Below are positions 48,364-59,631 of a stretch of DNA of 64,000 nucleotides, one piece after another. The notes beneath the pieces are model-generated. The model was not told the DNA's origin, searched no databases, and saw nothing but the letters and a program-made list of their open reading frames with translations. The stretch is from the NCBI RefSeq assembly GCF_001659605.2, contig NC_035164.2:5702438-5766437 (forward strand), in the 5' to 3' direction. The first letter of the stretch is position 1, and every line of letters begins with the position of its first letter. A program made the translations under genes and the position numbers. This stretch comes from Manihot esculenta. Its lineage: Eukaryota; Streptophyta; Magnoliopsida; Malpighiales; Euphorbiaceae.

Positions 48364-48827
48364 TATGGGTGAGCATTCAGTCGGTTCGGTTTAAAATTGA
48401 ACCGAACCAAATAAATCAAAAATTGAAATTTTAGTATTTATAAAAATTAAACCGAATCGATTTTGATCAAAAATCAAATTGAATTGGTCTGATTTGATTT
48501 AATTCGATTCAGTTTGATAAGTTTCGATTTTTAATAAATTTTTTATTTTTTATACTTTATTTTTAATATTTTAAAATTTAATTAAAATATTTTAATCTTA
48601 ATATAATTTAATTTCTCTATATTATTAAAAATAACATATTATTATCACTAATCAGTTCGGTTCGATTTTTTCAATTTTTTTTGATCAAAACCGAACCAAA
48701 CCGAAATAACTGAAATTTTTGAAATTAAAAACTAAATCGAACCGAATTGAATAAAAAACGACCAAATTTTGAAATTAATTCGATTCGGTCAGTTTTTTCG
48801 ATTTGAACCAAATACTCCTCACTCCTA
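48364..48827. mobile_element. hAT-like ACCGAA-type MITE, copy 3
   Basis: The ends are TATGGGTGAGCATTCAGTCGG and CTCCTCACTCCTA. The flanks TGAGTTAT (48356-48363) and TGAGTTAC (48828-48835) match at 7 of 8 positions. Its interior TGATCAAAACCGAACC and mirrored TTTTTGATCAAA are shared with the other copies. Confidence 0.8.
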
Positions 48828-48835
48828 TGAGTTAC

Positions 48836-51664
48836 ATATAAACTTGTAAATATTTCATAGATGTATAAAATTATTAATTTTTCAATTTTAAGATTTAATT
48901 TTAATTAGAGGGTACTTTTATTTATTTTTAAATTATGTTGAATTTTGAAAACTCAGTAAATGATCATAAATTTACTTGTAATTAAAGGTTTATTTTTTAT
49001 TTTTTAAATTAAAATTAAATAATAAAAAATAATGAAATTATAAAATACTATTTGTTCTATTAAAATAATTATATATACAGCACACTTTAAGGAAACAATA
49101 ATTATTTTTTTTATTTATTAAAATAGACATGTTGTATGATATGATAACCATGTTTCACCTAATTCATAGTTCATATCTGTCAAACATTAATTTTGATATA
49201 TTAATTCATAGTAAGATGTGGATGTCTAAGTGTTTAAATAAGTTAACTGTGATAGTTGATGTCATGTTTGTTCCTTATTTTAATACCGTTATATTTCTAA
49301 CAGATGCATACATAATTTATTTTTTAAAAAAATATTTTTTTAATTTTTATATTATAAAAAAAATCTCATAATTTTTAAAAATATATTAAATATTATTAAA
49401 CTTCATAGATTTTAAATAAATATATTAAATATTATTAAATCACACGTCGATTTGGATAGAATAATGTGCCCTTATAAAAATTTTAGACGCTCTTTCATTT
49501 GAACTAACTTTTTCATTTGAACTAACTTTTGGAGTGAATTAAGACTGGTTCAAATTTAATATGTGGTGTCTCCATCAATATAATCTTAAGGTGGAGCCTG
49601 TTTTGAATTTTATATGAATTTGTAATAAGGTAACGTACGTTTTATAAAAATATTAGACACTGCTTATTTTGAACTAACTTTTAGAGTAAATTAGAATCGT
49701 TTCAAATTTAATAAATATTTATAAGATTTTAAAATTTATTAATTAATTTTTTTATTAATTTTAATTATTAAATATTTTACTATTTAATTTTTATAGTTTG
49801 AAAAAACTCATAATTCCTTGATTATAAAAAGTTTACTAATCCGTATAGTCTTTTAAATTTTTTTATGATATTTAATGAATAACCTATTAATAAATTTTTT
49901 TAAATATTAAAAATATTTTAATATATTTTTAATTAACTAATAATTTTTTTTTATATTAAAAAACTAAATAATATTTTTTTATTCGCTCAATTTTGCCAAT
50001 AAAGTCATTTTACTCTTTAATTATATCCGAATTTAATTCTATATTAATTTAATTACCCGATAATCAAATTTTAGAGAGTAAATTATTTTTAATTAAAATA
50101 ACAGATAATTAATGTAGATTTTGTTAAATTTTCACAATATACTATAAATTATTTTTAATAAATATTTATATTATCTAATCAATATAATTTTAATTACTTA
50201 AAATTTATTAGTTTTTATAATTTTAAATTTTCATAATTTTTAATTTTGGAAAATATTAAAATAAATTAATATTTTGTTTGGCAGACAATTTAACAGAGAA
50301 AATTAAAAACTTTGATTTCACAAAACGGAGGAATATTTTAAAAATAAAAACTAAATGATTAGTTTTAACAAAATACAATAGGTATTATAATGTACTCTTT
50401 AAAAAAAATTATTTTATATAAAAATAAAACTATATTGCGATTAATTATTTTATAAAAAAAATTGAGTTAATTAACGCTTATTATAATTATTCTGACGGTC
50501 AAGTTAATAAATTGAATAAAAAAATAAATATAAAAAATTGCTTAAAATTAAAAAATAATTGTATAAATAATGTGTATTTTAATTTATATAATTATTCATT
50601 TTTATATTATATAAAGAAAAACATTAATTATTATATTTTTTAAAAATTTAGTTGATACCAATTAATTAATAGAAAATTTCGTAATTATAGATATAATAAA
50701 AGTTTGCTGAATTGCATTTTTTATCGGTAAATTCTTGTGAAGTCTCCCCTTCGAAATTAAGAGGGTAAGTCTTGATAAATAACTGAATTTTGAAATATCT
50801 GAATTTTTTTTTTATAGAACTGAATATCATTTGATATTTTTTAATTATGTGACATTGTTATCGAATACCAGTTCATTATTTATATTTTATCCCAGTGGAG
50901 TCAATTCTAGAAAAAAAACTGAGGTAATCAAAGCCACACAATCCATAATTTAAAATGAAATAATTTAAGAAAAATTACTTTAAAATAAGTATATTTTTTA
51001 AAAAATCATTTTATTTAAATGCATGTTTGACAATTAAGAGTTTTTTTTTAATCAAAACAATTAAGAGTTGTTAAACTAATTTCCATATTCAATGTGTACA
51101 TTGGTCAGCATCAATTATTTTATTGTAGAAGATTAAATTATTTAATTAAAAAATAAAAATACATTATTATTCAATTAAATATAATAAAATATCAAAAAAC
51201 TATTATATATTCCTACCGTACCAACTTATTCTACTGACTTGATATACGAAATTAATAATTATAACAAATCATAAAATTTTTTTGAAAATACTCGCTAAAC
51301 CCAGACCACCATTCATGTATTCTTACTTGCATCAAAGTTAAAATTAAAATTAAAATTATTAATTTCACTTTTTTATTAAATTGTTATTATTTATTATTAA
51401 TAGTTTCTCAAAAGATTTACAGTATCCCAGTAGGTTCCACATGTTTGTGATTTGTACAAATAGGCTATTCATTTCATTCTAGGGGCAAGACAAGATAGTA
51501 CAATTCAACACAAAGGTCATCACACCGCTTGCAGAAGATAGGGAAACGTTTATAAGGGTGGAGATACAGTACAAATAGGCCTACAATGGTCAGTTGGACT
51601 CAGTTCTCACTGGTGGCCAACTAGTCACTCCCCCTAAAGAGATTTAGGGACAAATTGAGCTATA
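48836..51664. other. AT-rich intergenic region with a decayed duplication
   Basis: No gene is supported. Segments near 49465-49560 and 49630-49715 are related (TATAAAAAT(T)TTAGACxCT, TTTGAACTAACTTTT, TTCAAATTTAATA), and TTTCATTTGAACTAACTTTT is itself doubled at about 49492-49530. The intron-7 type repeat appears at about 49780-49860. Confidence 0.4.
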
Positions 51665-51672
51665 GCAAGAGA

Positions 51673-52143
51673 TAGGGGTGAGCATTCGGTCGGTTCGGTT
51701 CAAAACCGAACCGAACCGAATAAACCGAAAATCGAAATTTTAGTTTTTATGAAAACCGAACCGAACCGATTTTGATCAGAAACCGAATCGAACCGAACCG
51801 GTCTGATTCGGTTCGGTTCGGTTCGGTTTGATCGGTTTCGATTTTTAATATTTTTTTAATTTTTTACTCTTTATTTTTAGTATTTAAAAATTTAATTAAA
51901 ATATTTTAATTTTAATATAATTTAATTTCTCTATATTATTGAAAAAATATATTATTATCCCAAATTGGTTCGGTTCGGTTTTTTCGGTTTTTTTCTGATC
52001 AAAACCGAACCGAACCGAAATAACCGAAATTTCTGAAATTTAAAACCGAATCGAACCGAAATGTATAAAAAACCGAACCAAATTTTCAAATCGGTTCGGT
52101 TCGGTCGGTTTTTTCGGTTTGAACCGAATTCTGCTCAGCCCTA
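51673..52143. mobile_element. hAT-like ACCGAA-type MITE, copy 4 (best preserved)
   Basis: It is 471 bp with perfect 8-bp flanks GCAAGAGA (51665-51672 and 52144-52151). The ends TAGGGGTGAGCATTCGGT and the complement of GAATTCTGCTCAGCCCTA form long imperfect terminal inverted repeats. The regular ACCGAACCGAA text is part of the element, not a free microsatellite. It lies about 1.5 kb upstream of KAO-like gene 2. Confidence 0.87.
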
Positions 52144-52151
52144 GCAAGAGA

Positions 52152-53039
52152 AGATATCAATATGTCTGAAGTGACACCTCTTTAATAAATATATAAAAAT
52201 AAATTATAAAACATTGATATAACACTTTTAATACTACTATTTTATATTAATTTCTATTTATCTTATTTTTAAAAAATTTATCAATTGATAAATTTTGAAT
52301 TAAAAAAAATTATTAATATTTTTTTTATAATATAAAAAATATAAAAATATATTATTTTTATTATTATTTCACTGATTATACTCTTTAATTTATATTTATA
52401 AATAAATATTACACTAAATCTGTGTCGTATGAATTAAAATATATTTAAATTATTTAGATATGATTTTAAATTTTCGATATTCAACCTGACAGTGAAAGAA
52501 TGAAATTCACTTGTTGGAATGCAAAGAAATGCCTCCTTCAAGAGGAGGCTACATAGCAGAAGGAGCGAAGCCCGATGAAAGAGAAAAAACGGGGAGAAAA
52601 TGTCTCTCTCTAAACAAAGAGAGAGAAACCTAAATAATCTTGTTGCTTAGCCCTATGCCTCTTACGCAAGGCAAGGGAAAAGTTAGCTATCACCGTATGG
52701 CCCTATGCGACGAGTTGAGCCTCCGTTAAATAAAAAAAGGTGTACTAGGAAAATGATAGTTTAATAAGGGTGGTGACGTAGAGAAGAGAGATGAGGACGA
52801 ATCAGCAACACATATAAAACGACAAAACGACATCTAAATAGGCCGGCAACCTCAGCCTATCTCCAACTTCTGATTACGACATCTCTCTCCCGCTCTCGCG
52901 CAAAATGGAAAAAGCAAAGACCCCTTCATCATGACCGTTCCCTCCATTTCCATGCTTCATTTTCAACCGTCAGATTATTCCTTCTCTACCCTCGCTTTCC
53001 CCTGCAGTGGGGCTGCTGCTTCGTTTTTCTGGTACCCGT
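52152..53039. other. Upstream region of KAO-like gene 2
   Basis: AT-rich to about 52490, then mixed composition with purine-rich runs. No ORF is supported. The C/T-rich stretch at about 52860-53010 is compatible with a plant promoter. Confidence 0.4.
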
Positions 53040-53046
53040 TATAAAG
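53040..53046 (+). promoter_or_regulatory. Possible TATA box of KAO-like gene 2
   Basis: TATAAAG lies about 640 bp before the ATG. If real, the long leader may contain an intron: GGTAAAT at 53202-53208 and CTTTGCAG at 53361-53368 are plausible donor and acceptor. This is inference only. Confidence 0.35.
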
Positions 53047-53676
53047 AGGAGAAGTGAGTGAGTAATGCCACTTTCCAACAAGAACCTCGAAGCTTGCCGG
53101 CCATCGAGCCTCTGGATTCTCTCCGGCTAACTTCCGGCGACACTCAATAGTTTCCAGAATCTCTTCTTGGGTTAGTTCCTGAGAAATAAATTTCCAAGTT
53201 GGGTAAATTTTCTGTTTTCTTGTTTAATTTCATTTCATGTTCTCACTTTTCAAAAGTAAAATGTTTTGAGAATTTGAAAAAGGAAAAAGAAAAAAAGAGG
53301 ACAACTTTTTAAGGAATCATAATTTTTTTATTTATGTACTTGATATTATAATCAGTCTTGCTTTGCAGGGAAAATGACTTAATATTGACAATTATATCAG
53401 AATAATTGGTGATCATGTGGGTTGCTTTTGGAGACATGTTCATCTTCTACTGTTTGTTTGAAATAAAGAAAGAATTTTCATGCATTTTCTTGTCATCTCA
53501 CAACATAAATTAGTGCTCTTTTCTCTTTTGAGGTTGGGAAAGGTGGCAACACTAGAAGAACTGATATTGGATTCTGGGAATCTCTGAAACAAAACATTTG
53601 AGTCCTTGTCTCTCCTTTTTATCATCAAAATATAAGCAGTTTGGAGAGGTTGCTTGCTGGCCCACCATTGAAAGCT

Positions 53677-56600
53677 ATGGAGCTGGGTTCCATTTGGGTG
53701 GTCCTGATATGCATAGTTGGTGCTTTGATGGTTCTGAAAATGATTCTACTTAGAGTTAATGGGTGGCTCTATGAAAGAAAACTTGGTGAGCTGCAGTATT
53801 TTCTGCCTCCAGGTGATCTGGGTTGGCCTTTCATTGGTAATATGTGGTCATTTCTCAGAGCTTTCAAGTCCAGTGACCCCGATTCTTTTATGGGATCCTT
53901 TATCACCAGGTCATTTTTCTCTTGTCTCTCTTCATTTCTTTGTTTCTTTTTTTACCTATTATTTCCCAGGTGATAATCATTTTCTCTTCATCTAATTAAC
54001 TTGATGATATCAATGCATAGCTTCTTCTGAATTTGGTAATATAATTCTAAAGTAATTTGCCAGAAAATGAATTCTTAAGGTGGGAAGAGCTGGCCTTTTT
54101 TATAATTTGTTTTTTCATTGTCCTTGTTAATTTTGTTTTCTATGTTAAGCTTTTGCTACTCATTGTTTGGATCAAATGCTTGTCAGTGGATCCTTTTCTG
54201 TTCTTTTCTCTCCTCAATTCTGGATCTAATCTCTAATATCTGGAGCACTTTTGGCTGTCTGAAAATTAATAATTAAATAAATAAATCATAAATAATCTAA
54301 ATGTTGAACTATGAGAGCTATTGGATTTGATGAAATTGCCTTGGAAAGGCATTTATGTGTAACCTGGTCTTACATTGTTGTTGGGGAGGAAAAACGTAAG
54401 CTAAGATAATTACTATAGTGTCAAAATCCGAAAATTTCGCACAACATTAATAGTCTACAACTAATGTTTTGTCGGAGGACCATGTCGTGTTCGAAACGAG
54501 GTTGATTTAGACAGGATGTTCCTGTTAAATTGCCGATTCTAAGAGGTAAATTCTAATCGTTGTTACTTTTTAACACAAGGAAAATAGTAACCGAATTATT
54601 GTGTTATTCAATAATTCCTGTTTCCTCATGTAGTGGTTTGTCGAATCATGAATCTATGCAATTAAAATGCAATCCAAAAATGTATTCGTACGTAAAAAGC
54701 TGTAAAGAAAATAACTTTTGGATAGAGATAAGTGGGCTCTTGACCATTTTGGTTTTAAAGATTTTGTGGTGTTGCATAGATGGATACAACAACATAACCA
54801 ACCAATGTTGTCCTATATGCATCTTATGTTTGGATCTATTAATGAATAGAGACTCGGTAGCAACTAGGTAAAGCAAGATAAGAAATGAATGGTTAATATA
54901 ATCAGATGAACTGTTTGAATTATTACTTCATATATCTAAGGGAATATGGATCCTATCCTGATCTGTCCAAAGATTTCCTTGTCCCACCCTCCATCACTTC
55001 ATGCCCCATCATGTGCGGGCAAAAGTGTTTGGTTCAATGATGTGTTTTTAAACCCAAATTTGGAAAAAGAAATAAAGATAATCTGTGCAACTAATTGTGA
55101 TGAATGCTCATAATTAATGCAGATATGGCCGTACAGGAATCTATAAGGCCTTCATGTTCGGGAGGCCCAGTGTGTTTGTGACAACGCCGGAAACCTGCAA
55201 AAGAGTATTACTTGATGATGATGCATTTAAGCCTGGTTGGCCTAGATCCGCCATGGAGCTCATTGGAAAGAAATCCTTCATAGGTATTTCTTTTGAAGAG
55301 CACAAACGTCTTCGGCGGCTGACTGCATCTCCTGTCAATGGTCATGAAGCTCTGTCAGTCTACCTGCAGTACATTGAAGAAAATGTGGTATCTGCTTTGA
55401 AAAAATGGGCAACCATGGGACAAATTGAGTTTTTGACTGAAATAAGGAAGGTTACTTTCAGGATCATAATGTATATCTTCCTTGGTTCTGAGAGTGAGCC
55501 GGTCATGGAGGCTTTGGAAAGGGAATACACGGCACTTAACTATGGAGTCAGAGCCATGGCAATCAATCTTCCGGGATTTGCTTACCACAAAGCGCTCAAG
55601 GTGAAGTTCCTTTTACCTTGTACATACATCTGCTTAGAGGTACATGATAGAAAGTTGAATTTTTTTTGTTCTTTACTTATCCTCAACAACAATATGGTTA
55701 AATTTCAGGCTCGCAAAAACCTTGTGGCTGCATTACAATCTGTCGTAGATCAACGCAGAAAGCAAAGGAAGGGCATTACTTTATCTAAGAAGAAAGACAT
55801 GATGGATGCTCTGATGGATGTTGAAGATGAGAATGGTAGAAAATTGAGCGATGAAGAAATAATTGATATTCTGTTGATGTACTTGAATGCAGGCCATGAA
55901 TCTTCTGGCCATATCATAATGTGGGCTACTATTTTCCTTCAGGAGCACCCTGAATTTCTTCAAAAAGCTAAGGTATCAGTTCGAATCTGTTTCATCGGTC
56001 CCTGTCTAGTCGTAGATTGGTTGTCATACTTGTTGCAAGCCTTTATTACTTGCTTGATTACATTATAGGAAGAGCAGGAGGAAATCATAAAAAGAAGGCC
56101 ACCAACACAAAAGGGATTGACGCTTAAAGAAGTTCGAGAAATGGAATATCTTTCTAAGGTAAATCCTATTGATATTTGGCTGATCAGCTCATCATCATTC
56201 ATTACTAATTCTCCATTCTTTTTTATTCTAATCATAGGTGATCGATGAAACGCTTCGTATGATAACATTCTCACTTGTGGTTTTCCGAGAGGCAAAGTCT
56301 AATGTTAACATAAATGGTGAGTTGGTGCTTTGCATTTTATTCTTTTATTCTTTATCTAATATCATCCCGTCATCTACATAGTACATATATGAATTCATTA
56401 TACTTGGTAAACATAAAATTTCATGGAAAACAACTGTTTGATTTGATGATTTGAAATTTACTTGGAATTTTCAGGATATATCATCCCCAAAGGTTGGAAA
56501 GTTCTTGTCTGGTTCAGAAGTGTTCACTTGGATTCGGAAGTCTACCCGAAGCCGAGGGAATTCAATCCTTCTCGATGGGATGTAAGCGGATAAGCTTTTG

Positions 56601-57299
56601 CTGGTAGTTCTATCTTATGCATGTTTATACATTTGTTTTTATGTTTTTGACTTGCTGGGTATGCTTTAATTTGGATGGAATGCAGAATCATACAGCCAAA
56701 GCAGGAACTTTCCTTCCGTTCGGAGCTGGAAGCAGGATGTGCCCTGGAAACGACCTAGCGAAGCTTGAAATCGCCATCTTCCTCCACCATTTTCTCCTTA
56801 AATATGAGTAAGTTCTTTCCCCTACTCTCACCTACATTAGTTATCAATGACATAAGATTGATTTGAAAAAATGGAACAAAACGAAATGCGAACCAGAAGA
56901 ACTTATCAGTCTTCTCTGAGCCCTCCAAAGAATTGCTACACTGATTTCGCATTGCTTTTGCTGAAGCTTAATTGGTAGTACAAAGCTAGCCCCTCAAAAA
57001 TGATTTCGAGCTGCGACTAATTCTTGTTAAGAACTTTTTTTATGGTAAACTTTGGTTTGGTAATTCTGCATGATAAGACAATGTATACAAGGCAGGAAGG
57101 CAAGTTTCATTGATATTAGATTCTGCTACGTTGTTTTTGTAACTTGTTTCTTTTTTGAACTTTATATTTTTGATATTACAGGCTTGAACGTGTGAATCCA
57201 GGATGTTCATTGATGTACTTGCCTCATTCAAGACCAAAAGACAACTGCTTGGCAAGAATTAGGAAAATTCCTTGTCAAGAAACAGAAGTGAATGAATGA
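53677..57299 (+). CDS. KAO: ent-Kaurenoic acid oxidase-like cytochrome P450 (CYP88A), copy 2
   Basis: Same predicted role as the gene at 5341: oxidation of ent-kaurenoic acid to GA12 at the ER. Exons are 53677-53909, 55123-55600, 55709-55972, 56069-56158, 56238-56316, 56475-56581, 56686-56807 and 57182-57299, with GT/AG introns, 1491 nt and 496 aa. Motifs: N-terminal hydrophobic anchor, [13 protein letters not shown]-helix [18 protein letters not shown] and heme loop [10 protein letters not shown]. An in-frame TTG 36 bases upstream is not used because ATG 53677 aligns with copy 1. Intron 1 is 1213 bp (93 bp in copy 1) and intron 7 is 374 bp. No stop or frameshift is seen. Copy 2 seems the more regular KAO, but which copy carries the main activity cannot be told from sequence alone. 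Confidence 0.94.
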
Positions 57300-58098
57300 A
57301 AACTAGACATTAAATGCATGCATACAGGACAAACCAACATGCATACATAAGGACGGTTGGTTGGTTACTTGTATCGTTGTATCCACACCAATAAGTTTTT
57401 AATATCAATGCCCCTCTAATCTATTTCCAGTGATTTCTTTACTTTTTTTTTTTTGAAAAATTACTATTTGATCCTTATATCAAAAGGAAACTCATTAGTT
57501 AGTATCTCAGTTTTAAAGGTATAAATGAACCAAACTGTTTGTGAGCTCTTCGAAATTCGAAATTTGGCTTAATAAAAATTCAATCGGACTCGACTTTATT
57601 TCTAAATGAATCAAGCTCGACCTTTATTTTTAGACTCGTTTAGTAAATGAGTCAAACTTAAACTCTAATATTTCGACTCGTTAAAACTCGTGAGTTCGGC
57701 TTATTTCCGAGTTTATGAGCAAACCTATGAACAGTCTCGTTAAGTAGAGTCGTTGAAAATTTTATTTGTGAGATTTTTTTGCCGTTGTAGGTTTAATATT
57801 TAAATCTAATAGTAAATTTAACCGTTATGATTTTATTATATTAATTCAAGATTTTTATAACCGCTTACAACAATTATTTTTTCCAATATAAATAGTCTTC
57901 ATCTTTACAAAAAAAGATACTTCCATTTTTCTACTTTATTCCATTACATATGAAAATATCTTTTACTTTATCAAGAACTCCTATCGCACCTTAAAGAGTA
58001 GACTTAGAGAGCTTTGATTTCTTGGATTTTTTGGCTTTGTGAGAATATAAATATTTAACCTTGACCTTTGGAGCTTCTTTTTCACTCAATGAAGATGA
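57300..58098. other. 3' flank of KAO-like gene 2 with repeat debris
   Basis: After the presumed 3' UTR, 57455-57520 matches the AT-rich repeat in intron 7 of gene 1. About 57525-57765 is a decayed GAGCTC-type MITE-like stretch (TCGACTCG, CGTTTAGTAAATGAGTC). No gene is seen. Confidence 0.4.
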
Positions 58099-58457
58099 TC
58101 AATCTTGCTCTTTTATCCCCTCTTCCAAATTTTGCTCTTGAGAATGTAAAATATAATTGTTATCTTCAAACAACATTATAAATGCAACAGAAATTTCATC
58201 GTTTTCTAGCACATCTACTCTAAGACAAGAACTTGATGTAGATAATGTGTTAGGAGCTTTAGGTTCAAATAAATAAAACTCAACATCTTCTTCTCCAACC
58301 TTCAATTTAAGCCTTCTATTCTTAACATCAATAATTGCTCTTGCAGTAGCTAGGAAAGGTCTGCCAAGGATAATAAGAATATTAATATCTTCTTCCATTT
58401 TCAATAACACAAAATCAATTGGAATGAAAAATTTGTCCACTTTTAAAGGTTTCCATG
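58099..58457 (-). pseudogene. Athila-like Ty3/gypsy protease fragment, C-terminal half
   Basis: On the minus strand the frame reads MDKFFIPIDFVLLKMEED then ILGRPFLATARAIIDV, the characteristic retropepsin end of Athila-like gag-pol. It continues the fragment at 58977-59631 after a foreign insert. No RT follows, so only a piece remains. Confidence 0.75.
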
Positions 58458-58976
58458 CCTATAAAAGAGTTACCAAATTGCAGTACTAGAGGTATTCCAA
58501 AGGCTACTTATGAACCTGATTTTTCTAGTAAAGCCAATTATCCTATGATTAATTTTACCTCTAATTTTTCTGCATCAAATCTTGCATTTATGAACCAATT
58601 GTCTGGTGTATCTATACCTAAAAGTGTACAGGAGGCTCTAGCTGCCCCTAACTGGAGAGAAGCAATGATTGAAGAAATGAAGTCCTTACAAAAGAATGAA
58701 ACATGGGATATGGTTGAATGTCTTGCTGAAAAGAAAACTATTGGCTGTTGTTAGGTGTATACAATGAAATAAAATGCAGATAGTTCAATTGAAAGATGCA
58801 ATGCGAGATTAGTTGCGAAGGGATATACCCAAGCATATGGCATTGATTATACGGAGACATTTGTTCCTATAGCCAAGATGGATATTGTTCGGGTTTTGCT
58901 ATCCTTAGCGGCAAATCTAGAATGGCCATTAAAACAATTTGACGTGAAGAATGCTTTCTTGCACGGAAATTCCTAT
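58458..58976 (+). pseudogene. Ty1/copia reverse-transcriptase fragment inserted in the Athila-like piece
   Basis: The + strand shows the start of a copia RT: SVQEALAAPNWREAMIEEM, then [20 protein letters not shown] and [13 protein letters not shown]. Stops at 58753-58755 and 58768-58770 break it. It ends before the YVDD catalytic motif. The 5-bp CCTAT occurs at both edges (58458-58462 and 58972-58976), suggesting an insertion event rather than random rearrangement, although no LTR is present. Confidence 0.75.
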
Positions 58977-59631
58977 GAGATACTTGATTGACCTATCCGC
59001 TAATTGCAATGAGATAGTGGTAGGCTTGAGATCACCAATTTTTAACTTTTCAAAGATAGGTAGAGGCAAAAGACTAACACTTTCTCCACATAAAGTTTTT
59101 CCAATATTGATTTCCCCAATTTGGCATGGAATTGAAAAACTCCCTGAGTCTTTCAACTTTGGAGGCAACTTATTTTGCAATAAAGCACTACAATCCCCTA
59201 TTAATGCCACCGTCTCATACTCCTCTAATCTTTTATTGGATAGGATATCCTTTAAGAACTTGGCATATGATGACATTTGAAACAAGGCATCAATGAAGGG
59301 TATATTGACATAGAGTTTCTTGAAAACCTCAAGGAACTTGCCAAATTACATGTCTAGCTTAGCTTTTTCAAATCTTTATGGAAAAGGTAAAGGTGGCTTG
59401 TAAGGCTCCGATAGGATCACCAACTCTTGCTTTCATTTCAATGAACTCATCTTTCCTTTCTTCTTTTGAATCGTCTTTTCTCTCATATTTTTCTCCCTCA
59501 ACACACTTTTCTTTCTCATCTTCTTTTTCTTTCTTCTCAACCTCACTTTTCTTTTCACTCTCATCCCCAACAACTTTTCCACTTCTCAAATGAACTGCCT
59601 TGCATTCTCTTGGGTTCTTGGGTTGGCTAGG
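58977..59631 (-). pseudogene. Athila-like gag tail and protease N-terminal half
   Basis: The minus strand encodes PKNPRECKAVHLRSGK, a lysine/glutamate-rich linker, then an AKFLKDILSNKR segment, KLPPKLKDSGSFSIPC and the [10 protein letters not shown] segment, all typical of Athila-like polyproteins. The usual DLGAS-type active site is replaced by a segment reading ICGESVSLLP-like sequence, so the active Asp appears lost. The fragment is cut at 59631 by element F. Confidence 0.75.

Noticed and set aside
49129..49371. An 80-codon open frame in AT-rich DNA
   Set aside because: Hydrophobic, composition-driven sequence with no recognised motif, splice support or homologous copy in the window.
51673..52143. 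ACCGAACCGAA as a microsatellite or telomere-like repeat
   Set aside because: Defined inverted ends and perfect 8-bp target duplications show it is a transposable element, and the motif differs from the plant telomere repeat TTTAGGG.
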